Assembly: GCF_016865585.1 (NCBI RefSeq) | Contig: NZ_JAESND010000004.1 | Coordinates: 62,001-126,000 of the forward strand | Direction of reading: 5' to 3' | DNA length: 64,000 bases | Origin: Jeongeupia naejangsanensis | GTDB taxonomy: Bacteria; Pseudomonadota; Gammaproteobacteria; Burkholderiales; Chitinibacteraceae | Part shown: positions 17,822 through 25,737 of the stretch, piece after piece | How the letters are laid out: each line of letters begins with the position of its first letter | Position numbering within the stretch: the first letter of the stretch is position 1 | The notes under the pieces: generated by a model | Told to the model about the DNA's origin: nothing | The model's database searches: none | What the model saw: only the letters and a program-made list of their open reading frames with translations | Translations under genes and position numbers: made by a program

Positions 17822-20124
17822 CGCTTGGCCTTCGTGTCGGGTGCCGTTGCCTTGGCCGGCGTCTTGCCCGACGGCTTGGCCTTTTTCGCGGCTTTTTCTG
17901 CTGCTTTGGCTGCGGCGGCCTTGCGTGCCACTTCGGCTTCATGCGCCTTGAGCTTGGCTTCTTCTTCGGCTTTTTGCCGTTCGAGCAGCTGGTTTTTCAG
18001 GCTGGTGTAGTCGACGTGGTAGGTCGGGGCATTGAGCGGGCCGGAAAACTCGATCGGCAGCGTCAGGCCGACGATGCCCTTGAGTTCGGGCACATCCGGG
18101 TTGGCGCTGGCCTTGAGCTGGTAGTCGACCATGCCGGCACCCAGATCGATGGTGCCGCCGCCGGCCAGCCGCAGCACCCCGGCGCGGACCAGCAGATCGT
18201 TGTTGGTGGCGACGCCGTGCTTCAGTTGCAGCGTCGCGTTCAGTTCGGAGAAGCGTGTCCTTGCCTCAAGGTTCGGCAACTGGGTCACTTCGCCGTTCAT
18301 GGCTTTGATCTGGCGGCTGGCGGTGCGCAGCAATGCCTCGATGTCGATGCCGCGTACCGAACCCTTGGACAGCTGGACGCGGACGTTGCCGCCCGAGGTC
18401 TTGCGCAGATCGGCCAGCGTGTCGCCGACGGCGCTGACGTCGAGGTTGAGGTGGCCACGGCCTTCGAAGCGCGAGGTATCGAGCAGGTCGGTCAGCAGCA
18501 TGTTGATGTTCATGTTCGTCAGCCGCTGGCTGGCGTGCCAGCGCGGCTTGCCGCGGCCGTTGTCGATCTCGAGCCGGCCGCTGAGCTGGCCGCCGTAAAC
18601 GTTGGCCGCCAGCGGATCGAGCGCGAGCTTGTGGTTCTTGGCGGCAAAACCCAGGGCGATGTCGTTGAAGTGCAGCTTGTTCATCGTCAGCTCGCCGATC
18701 TTGAGCTGGCCTTGCGCATCGAGCCGGTCGAGCCACTGGAAGTCCATCGGCGTGGTCGCGGAGACGTTCTTGGCGCCGGCGGCGACGGCTGGCAGATAGG
18801 GCGTCAGGTCGAGCTGGGCGAGGTCGACGTTGAAACCGTAGCGCGGCGAGACGAAGTCGTCGACGCTGAAGGTGGCCTTGAACGGCGCATGGTCGAGCGC
18901 GCCCTGGCTGTCGAGCCGGATGGTTTCGTTGCGCAGGTTCAGCGCGGCATTGCCGGCCAGCTCGAACGGAATCGCGCCGCGTGGCAGCGCCTTGTTGCCG
19001 TACTGGCCGGACAGGTTGTAGCCGGGCAGCCGGGCCAGCGTACCGCTGTAGAGTTCGAGCGGGCTGACGAAATTGAGCGCCAGCGTCTGCTGCGGTGTGA
19101 CCAGCTCGATATTGATCTTGGCCTTGTCGGCGCGCATCAGCCCCTGCAGCGTGCCGGAGAGCTGCGGCACCGAAATGCCGGTGGCAAAGCGGCTGCGCGG
19201 ACTCTGCATCCGCACGGCGAGGCGGGGCTGATCCAGCGACATCGTGTTCTCGGTGACCTTGAGCGACGGCAGGTTCAGCTCGCCCTGCCAGTCCTGACCG
19301 GCACGACGGCCGTAGCCGTTGATCTTCAGCTCGCCGCCGGTGAGCCGCAGCGGTTGCCAGCCGTAGACGAGGTTGCCGACGGCGGTCAGGCCGCTGGCCG
19401 CGATATCGACGCCGGGCTTGCTCGCACCCTGTTGCTTGAGCTCGAAGCGGAGATCGGCGACCGACAGGCGCCGGTCGGTTTCGGTGTAGCGCATCGCGGC
19501 GCTGGCTTCGACGCTGCCGCTCCACCATGGCGTCTTGCCGTCGCCGATGCTGAGCTTGCCTTCGGCGGTGAAGCGGCCGTTCTTCGGGTCGGCCAGATTG
19601 TCGAGGCTGAAATCCAGCGCCGACACCGTACCGCCCACGCCGATCAGCGCGTCGCGGTAAACGAGTTTTGCCCGTTCGAAATGCAGGGCGTCGATCCGGA
19701 ATTCGACCCGGCGCGGATGATCCGGCTTGGCCAGCAGGTCTTCGAAGTTGTAGGTGCCGTCGGCGAAGCGCTCGAACTGCAGTTCGGGATCGTCGAAGTC
19801 GACCTGGTCGATGACCGGCTTGCCGCGCAGCAGCGGCCACAGCGCCAGCCGCACGCGGACACGCTCGGCATGCACGAAGCGCTGCTTCGAATCGGGCTGG
19901 GTCAGCGTGACGTCGCTCAGCGTGACTGCGGGGCGGGGAAGGAGGACGAAGCGGGCCTTGCCGGCCACGATGAGCGAGCGGCGGGTTTCACTGGCAATCT
20001 GGCTGGTGAGCGCATCGCGCACCAGCGTGGCTTCGACAAAGTACGGCACGATGCCGATCAGCAGCGTCAATCCGGATATCAGAAGCAGAAAGATCCGGAA
20101 TGGCCGCGAGTGGCGCAGGTCCAT
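17818..20124 (-). CDS. AsmA family protein
   Basis: Envelope protein of 768 residues. A single N-terminal membrane segment (PFRIFLLLISGLTLLIGIVPYF) is followed by the AsmA domain with FDDPELQFERFADGTYNFED and the C-terminal AsmA_2 region (GTIDLGAGMVDYQLKASANP). Members are thought to move or arrange lipids between the inner and outer membranes. The last 50 residues are Lys/Ala-rich. ATG 20124 is used because AGGAGA lies about ten bases upstream and the membrane segment is then N-terminal; a longer frame to 20292 lacks support. Shares a four-base overlap with mutY. Confidence 0.85.
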   Translation of the reverse strand: MDLRHSRPFRIFLLLISGLTLLIGIVPYFVEATLVRDALTSQIASETRRSLIVAGKARFVLLPRPAVTLSDVTLTQPDSKQRFVHAERVRVRLALWPLLRGKPVIDQVDFDDPELQFERFADGTYNFEDLLAKPDHPRRVEFRIDALHFERAKLVYRDALIGVGGTVSALDFSLDNLADPKNGRFTAEGKLSIGDGKTPWWSGSVEASAAMRYTETDRRLSVADLRFELKQQGASKPGVDIAASGLTAVGNLVYGWQPLRLTGGELKINGYGRRAGQDWQGELNLPSLKVTENTMSLDQPRLAVRMQSPRSRFATGISVPQLSGTLQGLMRADKAKINIELVTPQQTLALNFVSPLELYSGTLARLPGYNLSGQYGNKALPRGAIPFELAGNAALNLRNETIRLDSQGALDHAPFKATFSVDDFVSPRYGFNVDLAQLDLTPYLPAVAAGAKNVSATTPMDFQWLDRLDAQGQLKIGELTMNKLHFNDIALGFAAKNHKLALDPLAANVYGGQLSGRLEIDNGRGKPRWHASQRLTNMNINMLLTDLLDTSRFEGRGHLNLDVSAVGDTLADLRKTSGGNVRVQLSKGSVRGIDIEALLRTASRQIKAMNGEVTQLPNLEARTRFSELNATLQLKHGVATNNDLLVRAGVLRLAGGGTIDLGAGMVDYQLKASANPDVPELKGIVGLTLPIEFSGPLNAPTYHVDYTSLKNQLLERQKAEEEAKLKAHEAEVARKAAAAKAAEKAAKKAKPSGKTPAKATAPDTKAKR

Positions 20125-20354
20125 CGGTCTGAAGTCTCCTGCCGTCCGTGCCGCCGGCCGGTCGCGCTGCGCGCGGTACCGGGCCGTCGTGCCGGACTGC
20201 ATTGTGTTGGGTGCCTCCCGGCGTGACCGGGCGGTTTGCCGCGCCGATAAAAAATACGGCAGGGTTTGAAACGGCAAACGCCCGATTATCACTAAGACCC
20301 GCCTGAAATCAAAGTGCTAAGATTTGGCTCTCCTTTCTGCCCGTTTGGCCCGCC

Positions 20355-20765
20355 ATGCACCAGACCGAAATCAAAGTCCGCGGTTATCACCTCGACCTGT
20401 ACGGCCACGTTAACAACGCCCGCTATCTCGAGTTCCTCGAAGAGGCCCGCTGGGGGGCGCTCGAAGCGCATGGCGATCTCGACTGGTTCATGCAGCAGCA
20501 GCTGGCGCTGGTGGTGAGCCGCATCGACATCCGCTACAAGCGGCCGGCGACGATGGGCGACGTTCTGGTGATCGACACCCGGCTGGACCGGCTTGAGGAA
20601 CGGGCCGGCGTCATCGCCCAGCGCATCGTCCGTCAGGACAACGGCAAACTCGTCGCCGAAGCCGAGGTGACGTTTGCGGTGATCCATCCCGACACACCGG
20701 GCGCCTTGCCGCTGGAAGGCGAGCTGGCCGACCGGCTGGCGGTGCTGAGCGGGGCGGCCGCATGA
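20355..20765 (+). CDS. Acyl-CoA thioesterase, 4HBT/YbgC-FadM type
   Basis: Hot-dog fold thioesterase of 136 residues. The motif LDLYGHVNNARYLEFLEEAR has the catalytic Asp and the HVNN segment of 4-hydroxybenzoyl-CoA thioesterase-like enzymes such as FadM and YbgC. It should hydrolyse an acyl-CoA or aryl-CoA in the cytoplasm. It starts an operon with the LEA-type lipoprotein gene, overlapping it by four bases, and is divergent from asmA. The specific substrate is not indicated. Confidence 0.85.
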   Translation: MHQTEIKVRGYHLDLYGHVNNARYLEFLEEARWGALEAHGDLDWFMQQQLALVVSRIDIRYKRPATMGDVLVIDTRLDRLEERAGVIAQRIVRQDNGKLVAEAEVTFAVIHPDTPGALPLEGELADRLAVLSGAAA

Positions 20766-21250
20766 AAAAGCTGCTGGCTATTTCACTGATTGCGTTGCTC
20801 GCGGCGTGCTCCAGCCTGCCGACGTCGTTCGAAAAGCCCAAGGTCTCGGTTGCCGGGATCGCGGTCAAGGACATCGGCCTGTTCGAGCAGCGCTTCACGC
20901 TGACCCTGCGGGTGCAGAATCCGAACAATGTCTCGGTGCCGGTGTCCGGGTTGAACGCCAAGCTCGAAGTCAACGGTAAGCCGATCGCCGACGGCGTATC
21001 GAACGCCAGCGTGACGATCCCGGCGCTGGGCGAGGCGACCGTGCCGGTCGACATCGTCAGCAATCTGGGCGGGCTGGCGCGCTTGCTGAAACGCGGCGAC
21101 GGCGCAGCGCCGTCGTACCGGCTCTACGGCAAGCTGTTCTCGCCGTGGAAACCGGGCGGCATCGATTTCGACCAGAAGGGCGAACTGCCGGCCCTGGGCG
21201 ACATCCTGCCGGCTGGCGAGGGGACGCCCCCGAAATCCGGGACGTTCTGA
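20762..21250 (+). CDS. LEA type 2 family lipoprotein
   Basis: Lipoprotein of 162 residues with lipobox LLAAC (Cys16) and a LEA14/WHy-like domain: RFTLTLRVQNPNNVSVPVSG near residue 46, then GKPIADGVSNASVTIPALGE. These small bacterial proteins are outer-membrane or periplasmic and of unknown biochemical role; desiccation-type protection is inferred from the plant family only. ATGA overlap with the upstream thioesterase stop shows translational coupling. The following gene begins three bases after its stop. Confidence 0.82.
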   Translation: MKKLLAISLIALLAACSSLPTSFEKPKVSVAGIAVKDIGLFEQRFTLTLRVQNPNNVSVPVSGLNAKLEVNGKPIADGVSNASVTIPALGEATVPVDIVSNLGGLARLLKRGDGAAPSYRLYGKLFSPWKPGGIDFDQKGELPALGDILPAGEGTPPKSGTF

Positions 21251-21253
21251 TCC

Positions 21254-21664
21254 ATGCTCAAAACCCTACTGTGGGCGGCGATGCTGCTGCTGGGCGTGAC
21301 GCTGGCCTTGCTGGCGGGCATCTTCGTCGGCCAGCGCCTGAGCGATGCCGATGCGGCCGGACAGGAAGCCCGCGCCGGCGCGCTGGCGAAGGAGCTGGCG
21401 AACAGCCGCCGCGAACTGGATCAGTTGCGTGCCGAGCTGCTGCTCCAGGCCAGCCAGATTGCTGCCGCAACCGCGTCGACGGCCAGCAGCGTCGAAGTCG
21501 TGGTCGCACCGCCGGTGGTGACGCCGATCCCGGTGCGGGAGCCGGCTTACCGCCGTTTCGGCAATACCAGCTGCACCTTGTCGACCAGTGGTGACAGCAT
21601 CGAGGACGGTTGTGCCGAGCTGCGGCGGATTTCGGCGTCGGTGCCTCAGGCCAGCGGCAGGTAG
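21254..21664 (+). CDS. Hypothetical membrane-anchored coiled-coil protein
   Basis: Protein of 136 residues, no family recognised. Residues 5-25 form one membrane segment (LLWAAMLLLGVTLALLAGIF), residues 35-75 are heptad-rich (KELANSRRELDQLRAELLLQ), then comes a Pro/Val linker and a C-terminal part with two cysteines (NTSCTLSTSGDSIEDGC). It lies three bases after the LEA lipoprotein gene, so it belongs to the same operon. Its 3' end overlaps the convergent rsmJ gene by 19 bases. Confidence 0.65.
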   Translation: MLKTLLWAAMLLLGVTLALLAGIFVGQRLSDADAAGQEARAGALAKELANSRRELDQLRAELLLQASQIAAATASTASSVEVVVAPPVVTPIPVREPAYRRFGNTSCTLSTSGDSIEDGCAELRRISASVPQASGR

Positions 21665-22386
21665 GCGTCGAAGCGGGTGCTCTCGCCCGGATAGTCGAAG
21701 TTCGGTTTCAGTTGCGCCAGCCACGGCGCCAGTCGCGGCCGCTTGACCACGACGCGCTGGCGCGCGACTTGCCGGGCCGGTGCCAGCAGCGCATCGGCAT
21801 CCGGATCGCCGCCGATCAGCGCCTGGAACATTGCCATTTCCTTCTTCGACTTCGCGCGCTTGTCCGGTTCGGGAAACATCGGGTCGAGGAAGACAACGTC
21901 GAACGACTTCGCGTCGGCATCGAGCAGCCATTGCAGCGAGTCGGCGTGGACCAGCGTCATCCGCTTGGCGATTTCCGCAGTGTCGGCATCCAGCGCCGCG
22001 CGGCGCAGACCGTCTTCCAGCAGCGCAGCCGCCACCGGGCTGCGCTCGATCAATGTCACCGTACAGCCAAGGCTGGCCAGTACGAAAGCATCACGCCCCT
22101 GACCGGCGGTGGCGTCGAGCACGTCCGGATTCGCCCCGCCCTTGAGACCGACCGCCTTGGCCACCGGCTGGCCGCGACCGCCGCCGAACTTGCGCCGGTG
22201 CGCGCTGGCGCCTTCGACGAAATCGACGCAGACGCGGGCCTTGTCACCGGTCTGCTGCAGCACCAGCCGGCCGTCCTCGAACGCCAGAAAGTAGCCTTCG
22301 GCCGGCGCCTCGTGCACCGGCGCAAAGCCGTAGCGCTCGGCCAGGTCGCCGGCGATTGCGCCACCGGCGTTCAACAACATCTGCAT
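21646..22386 (-). CDS. rsmJ: 16S rRNA (guanine1516-N2)-methyltransferase
   Basis: SAM-dependent methyltransferase of 246 residues of the RsmJ (YhiQ) family that methylates G1516 of 16S rRNA. Motifs: the SAM-binding VLDATAGQGRDAFVLASLG, TLIERSPVAAALL, and the family-specific catalytic LDPMFPEPDKRAKSKKEM. The ATG at 22386 lies two bases after the mtfA stop, with a second ATG at 22380, so the two genes are probably co-transcribed. Length is normal; the longer open frame upstream is a shadow of mtfA. Confidence 0.92.
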   Translation of the reverse strand: MQMLLNAGGAIAGDLAERYGFAPVHEAPAEGYFLAFEDGRLVLQQTGDKARVCVDFVEGASAHRRKFGGGRGQPVAKAVGLKGGANPDVLDATAGQGRDAFVLASLGCTVTLIERSPVAAALLEDGLRRAALDADTAEIAKRMTLVHADSLQWLLDADAKSFDVVFLDPMFPEPDKRAKSKKEMAMFQALIGGDPDADALLAPARQVARQRVVVKRPRLAPWLAQLKPNFDYPGESTRFDAYLPLA

Positions 22387-22388
22387 TT

Positions 22389-23228
22389 CTAGTACTCCGG
22401 CGCCGGGGTCGGGATGATCACCGGGCCGAAGTTTACCGGCTCGAAGCACGGACGGTAACGCACGCGCGGCAGCCGTGCCGCCGGGTCCTGCTTGTAGAAC
22501 TGTTTCAGCTGCTCGTACACGGCCGGGTAATGCTCGGTCAGCGCGTGCGGCGTTTCGAAGAAATACTCGGAGAACACCGCGAAGCACTCGGCCGGGTTTT
22601 CGGCCGCGTACAGGTCGATCGGGCTGTACAGGTCGTGGTCGGCGCGGCGGCTCAGGTCGTCGAAGGCCCGCGAGAAACTGCGTTTCCAGCCGGCGTAGTC
22701 CATGCCCTTGTGCAGCGGCGGACAGCCGTTGGCGTCGCCGGAGCGCATGTCGAGCTTGTGGGCGAACTCGTGGATGACGACGTTCCAGCCGTCGAGCCAC
22801 GGCGATTCGGATACGTCCAGCCACGACAGCAGCACCGGGCCGTCGCTGCGTGCCTGGCCGGCAAGCACCTGCTCGAACTCGTGCACCAGACCCGCATGGT
22901 CGGTGTACCGGTCGCGGCTGAGGAACTGCCCCGGATAGACGATGACCTCGTGCCAGTCGTCATAGGCGTCGAAGCCGAGATGCAGGATGGGCAGCACCGC
23001 CTGTGCCGCCAGCAATACCCGCGCCGCGTCGCCGAGTTCCAGTCCGCCCACTGGCGTGATGGTCTTCTCGGCAAGGAACCACGCGGCGTGGTCGCGCAGG
23101 GTGAGCCGCTCGCTGTCGGAAAGGTCGATGAACAGCGGCGCACGCATTACCTGTTGCCACAGCGCATCGGGAATCGGGTTGGCGGCCAGCAGTTTGGCGC
23201 GCTTGCGGGTCTTGAGAAAACCGAACAT
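22389..23228 (-). CDS. mtfA: MtfA-type zinc metallopeptidase
   Basis: Zinc peptidase of 279 residues, MtfA (DgsA anti-repressor) family. The zinc site HEFAHKLDM is visible, with the downstream glutamate region AAENPAECFAVFSEYFFE typical of this family. In E. coli MtfA binds the Mlc repressor and affects PtsG expression; no Mlc is seen here, so that role is not assured. ATG 23228 has AAGGAG six bases upstream and gives the usual MFGFLKTRK start. Upstream of and probably co-transcribed with rsmJ. Confidence 0.9.
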   Translation of the reverse strand: MFGFLKTRKRAKLLAANPIPDALWQQVMRAPLFIDLSDSERLTLRDHAAWFLAEKTITPVGGLELGDAARVLLAAQAVLPILHLGFDAYDDWHEVIVYPGQFLSRDRYTDHAGLVHEFEQVLAGQARSDGPVLLSWLDVSESPWLDGWNVVIHEFAHKLDMRSGDANGCPPLHKGMDYAGWKRSFSRAFDDLSRRADHDLYSPIDLYAAENPAECFAVFSEYFFETPHALTEHYPAVYEQLKQFYKQDPAARLPRVRYRPCFEPVNFGPVIIPTPAPEY

Positions 23229-23458
23229 GCGGACTCCTTGTTTGCTCAAGCAGATGGGTACAGCCGGCAGGGATTCAATGACCGGGCGTTGCATACCGAC
23301 GAACCGACGGAAGGCGCGTATCAACGGTCATCGGCCCGGCCGCAACGCTGGCGAACCTGCCGCTTGTGGCCGGGCGACCGCGACGGCAAGCTGCACTGAC
23401 GCTGGCGCAAGGTCAGTGGCACACAACAAGGCCCGACGGCCACTAGGGGAGAGACAAG

Positions 23459-24061
23459 ATGAAGCTGCAACTCATCAGCATGGCGCTGGCAACGGCCGCC
23501 GCAACCGGCAATGCCGCCGGCGCGGTCAACGTGGTGTGCCAGACGACCAAGGGGGCGATCGACATCGTCATCCGGCCGGAGTGGAGCCCCAAGGGGGCCG
23601 AGCGCTTCCTGCAACTGGTCGACGCCGGCCACTTCAACCGCGTGCCGTTCTTCCGCTGTCTTGACGGCGTGCTGTGCCAGTTCGGCTTTCCGCAATCGAA
23701 GGCCGCGGCGAAAAAATGGTCCGCGATCGTCGACGATATGAAGCAGCCCGCACTGCGCCAGTTCAAACGCGGCTACATTAGCTTTGCCGGTGCCGGCACC
23801 AACTCCCGCACCGAACACCTGTTCATCACGCTGGGCGAAAAGGTCGAACACCTCGGTACCCAGCCGTGGGAAACGCCGATCGGCTACGTGACGCCCGCGT
23901 CGATGCAGCAGACCGTCAGCCGCTTCAACATGAGCTACGGCGACATTCCGCCCTGGGGCAAGGGGCCGGATGTGCAGAAGCTGCAGGGGCCGGGCGCGGC
24001 CGAATATCTGAACCAGAATTTCCCGGCGCTGGATTACATCCAGAGTTGCAAGCGGCGCTGA
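23459..24061 (+). CDS. Periplasmic peptidyl-prolyl cis-trans isomerase, cyclophilin type
   Basis: Cyclophilin-like protein of 200 residues with a signal peptide ending near GNAAGA. The core starts NVVCQTTKGAIDIVI, with AERFLQLVDAGHFNRVPFFR where the catalytic Arg lies, and RGYISFAGAGTNSRTEHLFI, the counterpart of the substrate-binding strand. The usual QGGD motif is altered to CQFGFP, so isomerase activity may be changed. AGGGGAGAG precedes the ATG. Flanked by non-related genes on both sides; single-gene unit. A 177-base gap without visible features follows. Confidence 0.8.
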   Translation: MKLQLISMALATAAATGNAAGAVNVVCQTTKGAIDIVIRPEWSPKGAERFLQLVDAGHFNRVPFFRCLDGVLCQFGFPQSKAAAKKWSAIVDDMKQPALRQFKRGYISFAGAGTNSRTEHLFITLGEKVEHLGTQPWETPIGYVTPASMQQTVSRFNMSYGDIPPWGKGPDVQKLQGPGAAEYLNQNFPALDYIQSCKRR

Positions 24062-24238
24062 CGTTCGATGCACAGGCCGGGTTGGATGAAATGAGGCCGG
24101 CATGGCGCGATCAAAACGGCGAAGGGCGGGGTGGGTGAACTTCGCCGGCCTGGCGCAGCCTGCAGGCAATCCGGAGGTGGATGGCTGCGCGTTTTTTGCG
24201 CGAGGCCGTTTGGCCTGAAAGTCCGGCGCCAGAACGGG

Positions 24239-24583
24239 CTACAGCGAGCGACCGTCAAAGTGCCTTAGTGGCAGCGACGACAACTCGACGGCTTCAAGGC
24301 AATTGGCATTGACCACCACCATTCGGTTTCCGGAGAGAATGCCTTCGGCAAATGTATGAACACCGCACTTTGGGCAGAATCGATGCTCAATGCGTTGGTT
24401 GCCGAAAGTGTAAGTGGCCAGCTTTTCCGAAGAAGTCTTCAAGCGAAACTGATCGGGCTTGACCCCCCACAGCAATGCGCCCTTCCTCGAACAGATCGAG
24501 CAGTTGCACGCGGTCACTTGGGTAAGTTCTCCCTCGACCTCAAAAGCAACCAGTCCGCAGTGACAGCTTCCTTCGTATTTCAT
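24239..24583 (-). CDS. GFA family protein (glutathione-dependent formaldehyde-activating fold)
   Basis: Small zinc protein of 114 residues of the GFA/CENP-V family. Conserved zinc cysteines are in GSCHCGLVAFE, CNCSICSRKG and RFCPKCGVHTF. The best known member condenses formaldehyde with glutathione, but most members have no proven activity. It points the same way as the NIPSNAP gene 144 bases upstream. No attC is seen next to it, although it lies beside the second cassette locus. Confidence 0.85.
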   Translation of the reverse strand: MKYEGSCHCGLVAFEVEGELTQVTACNCSICSRKGALLWGVKPDQFRLKTSSEKLATYTFGNQRIEHRFCPKCGVHTFAEGILSGNRMVVVNANCLEAVELSSLPLRHFDGRSL

Positions 24584-24727
24584 TTTTCTGGTCCTTGGGT
24601 GTATGGCATCCGGGTGATGACGTCCGGGTTCGAGAACAGAGGCGTGACCGGAATGGCCTGAGCATGTCTTCCCGATTAGAAGGGCAGGTCATCGCTTATC
24701 GCGGTATCGGATTGCTGGCGAAGGGCT

Positions 24728-25033
24728 TTACTGGAAGAGAGGCCTGAAGAAAGTGCGCTCGTAGCTCAGGAAGCATTTTGTCTCCTTGGCGAACCTGAAC
24801 GCCACTTGGCACTCGGGATCCTGGAGCGAGCTGATACGGTACTGCTCGTACGCGGCAAAAGACGGGAACGAGAACGAACCGAGGGCGATATTGCTTGCGC
24901 CCTCTGACGGGAGCAGGTAGCCATGGTGGACGCCGCCGAACTTCGGAATCAGCTTCAACCACATGCGGCAGTATTCCTCGAACTCGGAAATCTTGCTGGC
25001 ATCAATGACGTAGCGAAGGTGACAGGTAATCAT
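24728..25033 (-). CDS. NIPSNAP family protein
   Basis: Protein of 101 residues with the NIPSNAP ferredoxin-like pattern: MITCHLRYVIDASKISEFEE, a central GVHHGYLLPSEGASNIALGS, and YEQYRISSLQDPECQ. Function of bacterial members is unknown. Its ATG lies 30 bases from the R' end of the attC at 25063-25122, at the position a downstream cassette gene would occupy, but no attC follows its stop. It may be a former cassette gene or a chromosomal gene at the insertion point. Confidence 0.68.
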   Translation of the reverse strand: MITCHLRYVIDASKISEFEEYCRMWLKLIPKFGGVHHGYLLPSEGASNIALGSFSFPSFAAYEQYRISSLQDPECQVAFRFAKETKCFLSYERTFFRPLFQ

Positions 25034-25062
25034 GAGTTTGAATTAGTGTTGTGGAGGTGGGT

Positions 25063-25122
25063 TTATAACGTTTGAATTAACCGGCGGGCGATATCCCTTC
25101 GGGGTTGAATGGAGTGTTAGAG
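25063..25122 (-). repeat. attC site of the isolated second cassette
   Basis: R' TTATAAC at 25063-25069 with CGTTTGAATTAACCGG, inner stem around GCGGGCGATATCCC, and GGGTTGAATGGAGTGTTAGAG ending near 25122. It is the same attC type as the sites at 10.4-14.0 kb, about 11 kb away, so both loci come from one integron family. Confidence 0.87.
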
Positions 25123-25509
25123 AGTATGAGCTATCCACCGAACAAAACGATAAAGATCGTAGATTGCGTAGCCACCAACGAAAAATACGAATATCAAGAT
25201 TGTTGCTACGGTGAGCTGCTCACGTTGTTTTCTGGATTTTTCAAATGAAGTCCATTCTAAATTGGATTGATTCGCTCTGCGATACACAACATTGTTTTTA
25301 CTAAAACGCTCAATTTCTTCTAACGAAGCGATTCGAACTCTTTGCGAGCTTTGCTCGCTTGCGGATTTCAGTGCTGCGATTTCTAGTAAAAGCTTTTCGT
25401 TTTCAAGCTGTGTCTTCTTTACTTGGCGGAGCTGTATGGCGAAACCTACTGCGCCGGCTATCGGGGTGGCCATGCCAAGAATCAGTATCCAGAGGGTCTG
25501 AATTTCCAC
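25117..25509 (-). CDS. Hypothetical two-span membrane coiled-coil protein (isolated cassette)
   Basis: Protein of 130 residues with a membrane segment near 5-25, a coiled-coil stretch near 28-60 (KKTQLENEKLLLEIAALK), and a second membrane segment near 99-120. No family recognised. The stop overlaps attC 25063-25122 and the start is seven bases inside the opposite core site at 25516-25522, so this is a complete single cassette. Lower GC than neighbouring genes. Function unknown. Confidence 0.65.
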   Translation of the reverse strand: MEIQTLWILILGMATPIAGAVGFAIQLRQVKKTQLENEKLLLEIAALKSASEQSSQRVRIASLEEIERFSKNNVVYRRANQSNLEWTSFEKSRKQREQLTVATILIFVFFVGGYAIYDLYRFVRWIAHTL

Positions 25510-25515
25510 TTGTGA

Positions 25516-25548
25516 GCTCTAACGTGGTGTATGCACCACGGTGCATAA
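25516..25548 (-). repeat. Boundary sequence with near-palindrome, second copy
   Basis: Reads GCTCTAACGTGGTGTATGC then ACCACGGTGCATAA. From CTAACG onward it matches the array boundary at 14362-14392 base for base except one change in the palindrome centre (TATGCACCACGGTGCATA against TATGCACCATGGTGCATA). After CATAA the two loci diverge. The shared segment is about 29 bases and sits at the upstream end of the cassette in both cases. Confidence 0.72.
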
Positions 25549-25681
25549 CATGGCAAATAAAGGAATAGGCGACATGTTCGAAAACACATATCGATATGTT
25601 GATTGCTTTCAGTATTGTTTCTTATTGCTGACTTTGTGTGAGTCTACAGGTGTGTGGCGCAGAGAGCGAGTGGTGCGAAAT

Positions 25682-25714
25682 GCATCAAGGCCGCGCGGTG
25701 CGCGGCCTTGATGC
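25682..25714 (-). terminator. Strong hairpin downstream of glycosyltransferase gene
   Basis: Perfect 15-base inverted repeat GCATCAAGGCCGCGC / GCGCGGCCTTGATGC with a three-base loop. It lies 23 bases after the glycosyltransferase stop on the minus strand, followed only by ATTTCG, so it is a terminator-like hairpin with a weak T tract. Confidence 0.6.
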
Positions 25715-25737
25715 TGCGGGCAGAGCCGGGAATGGAT

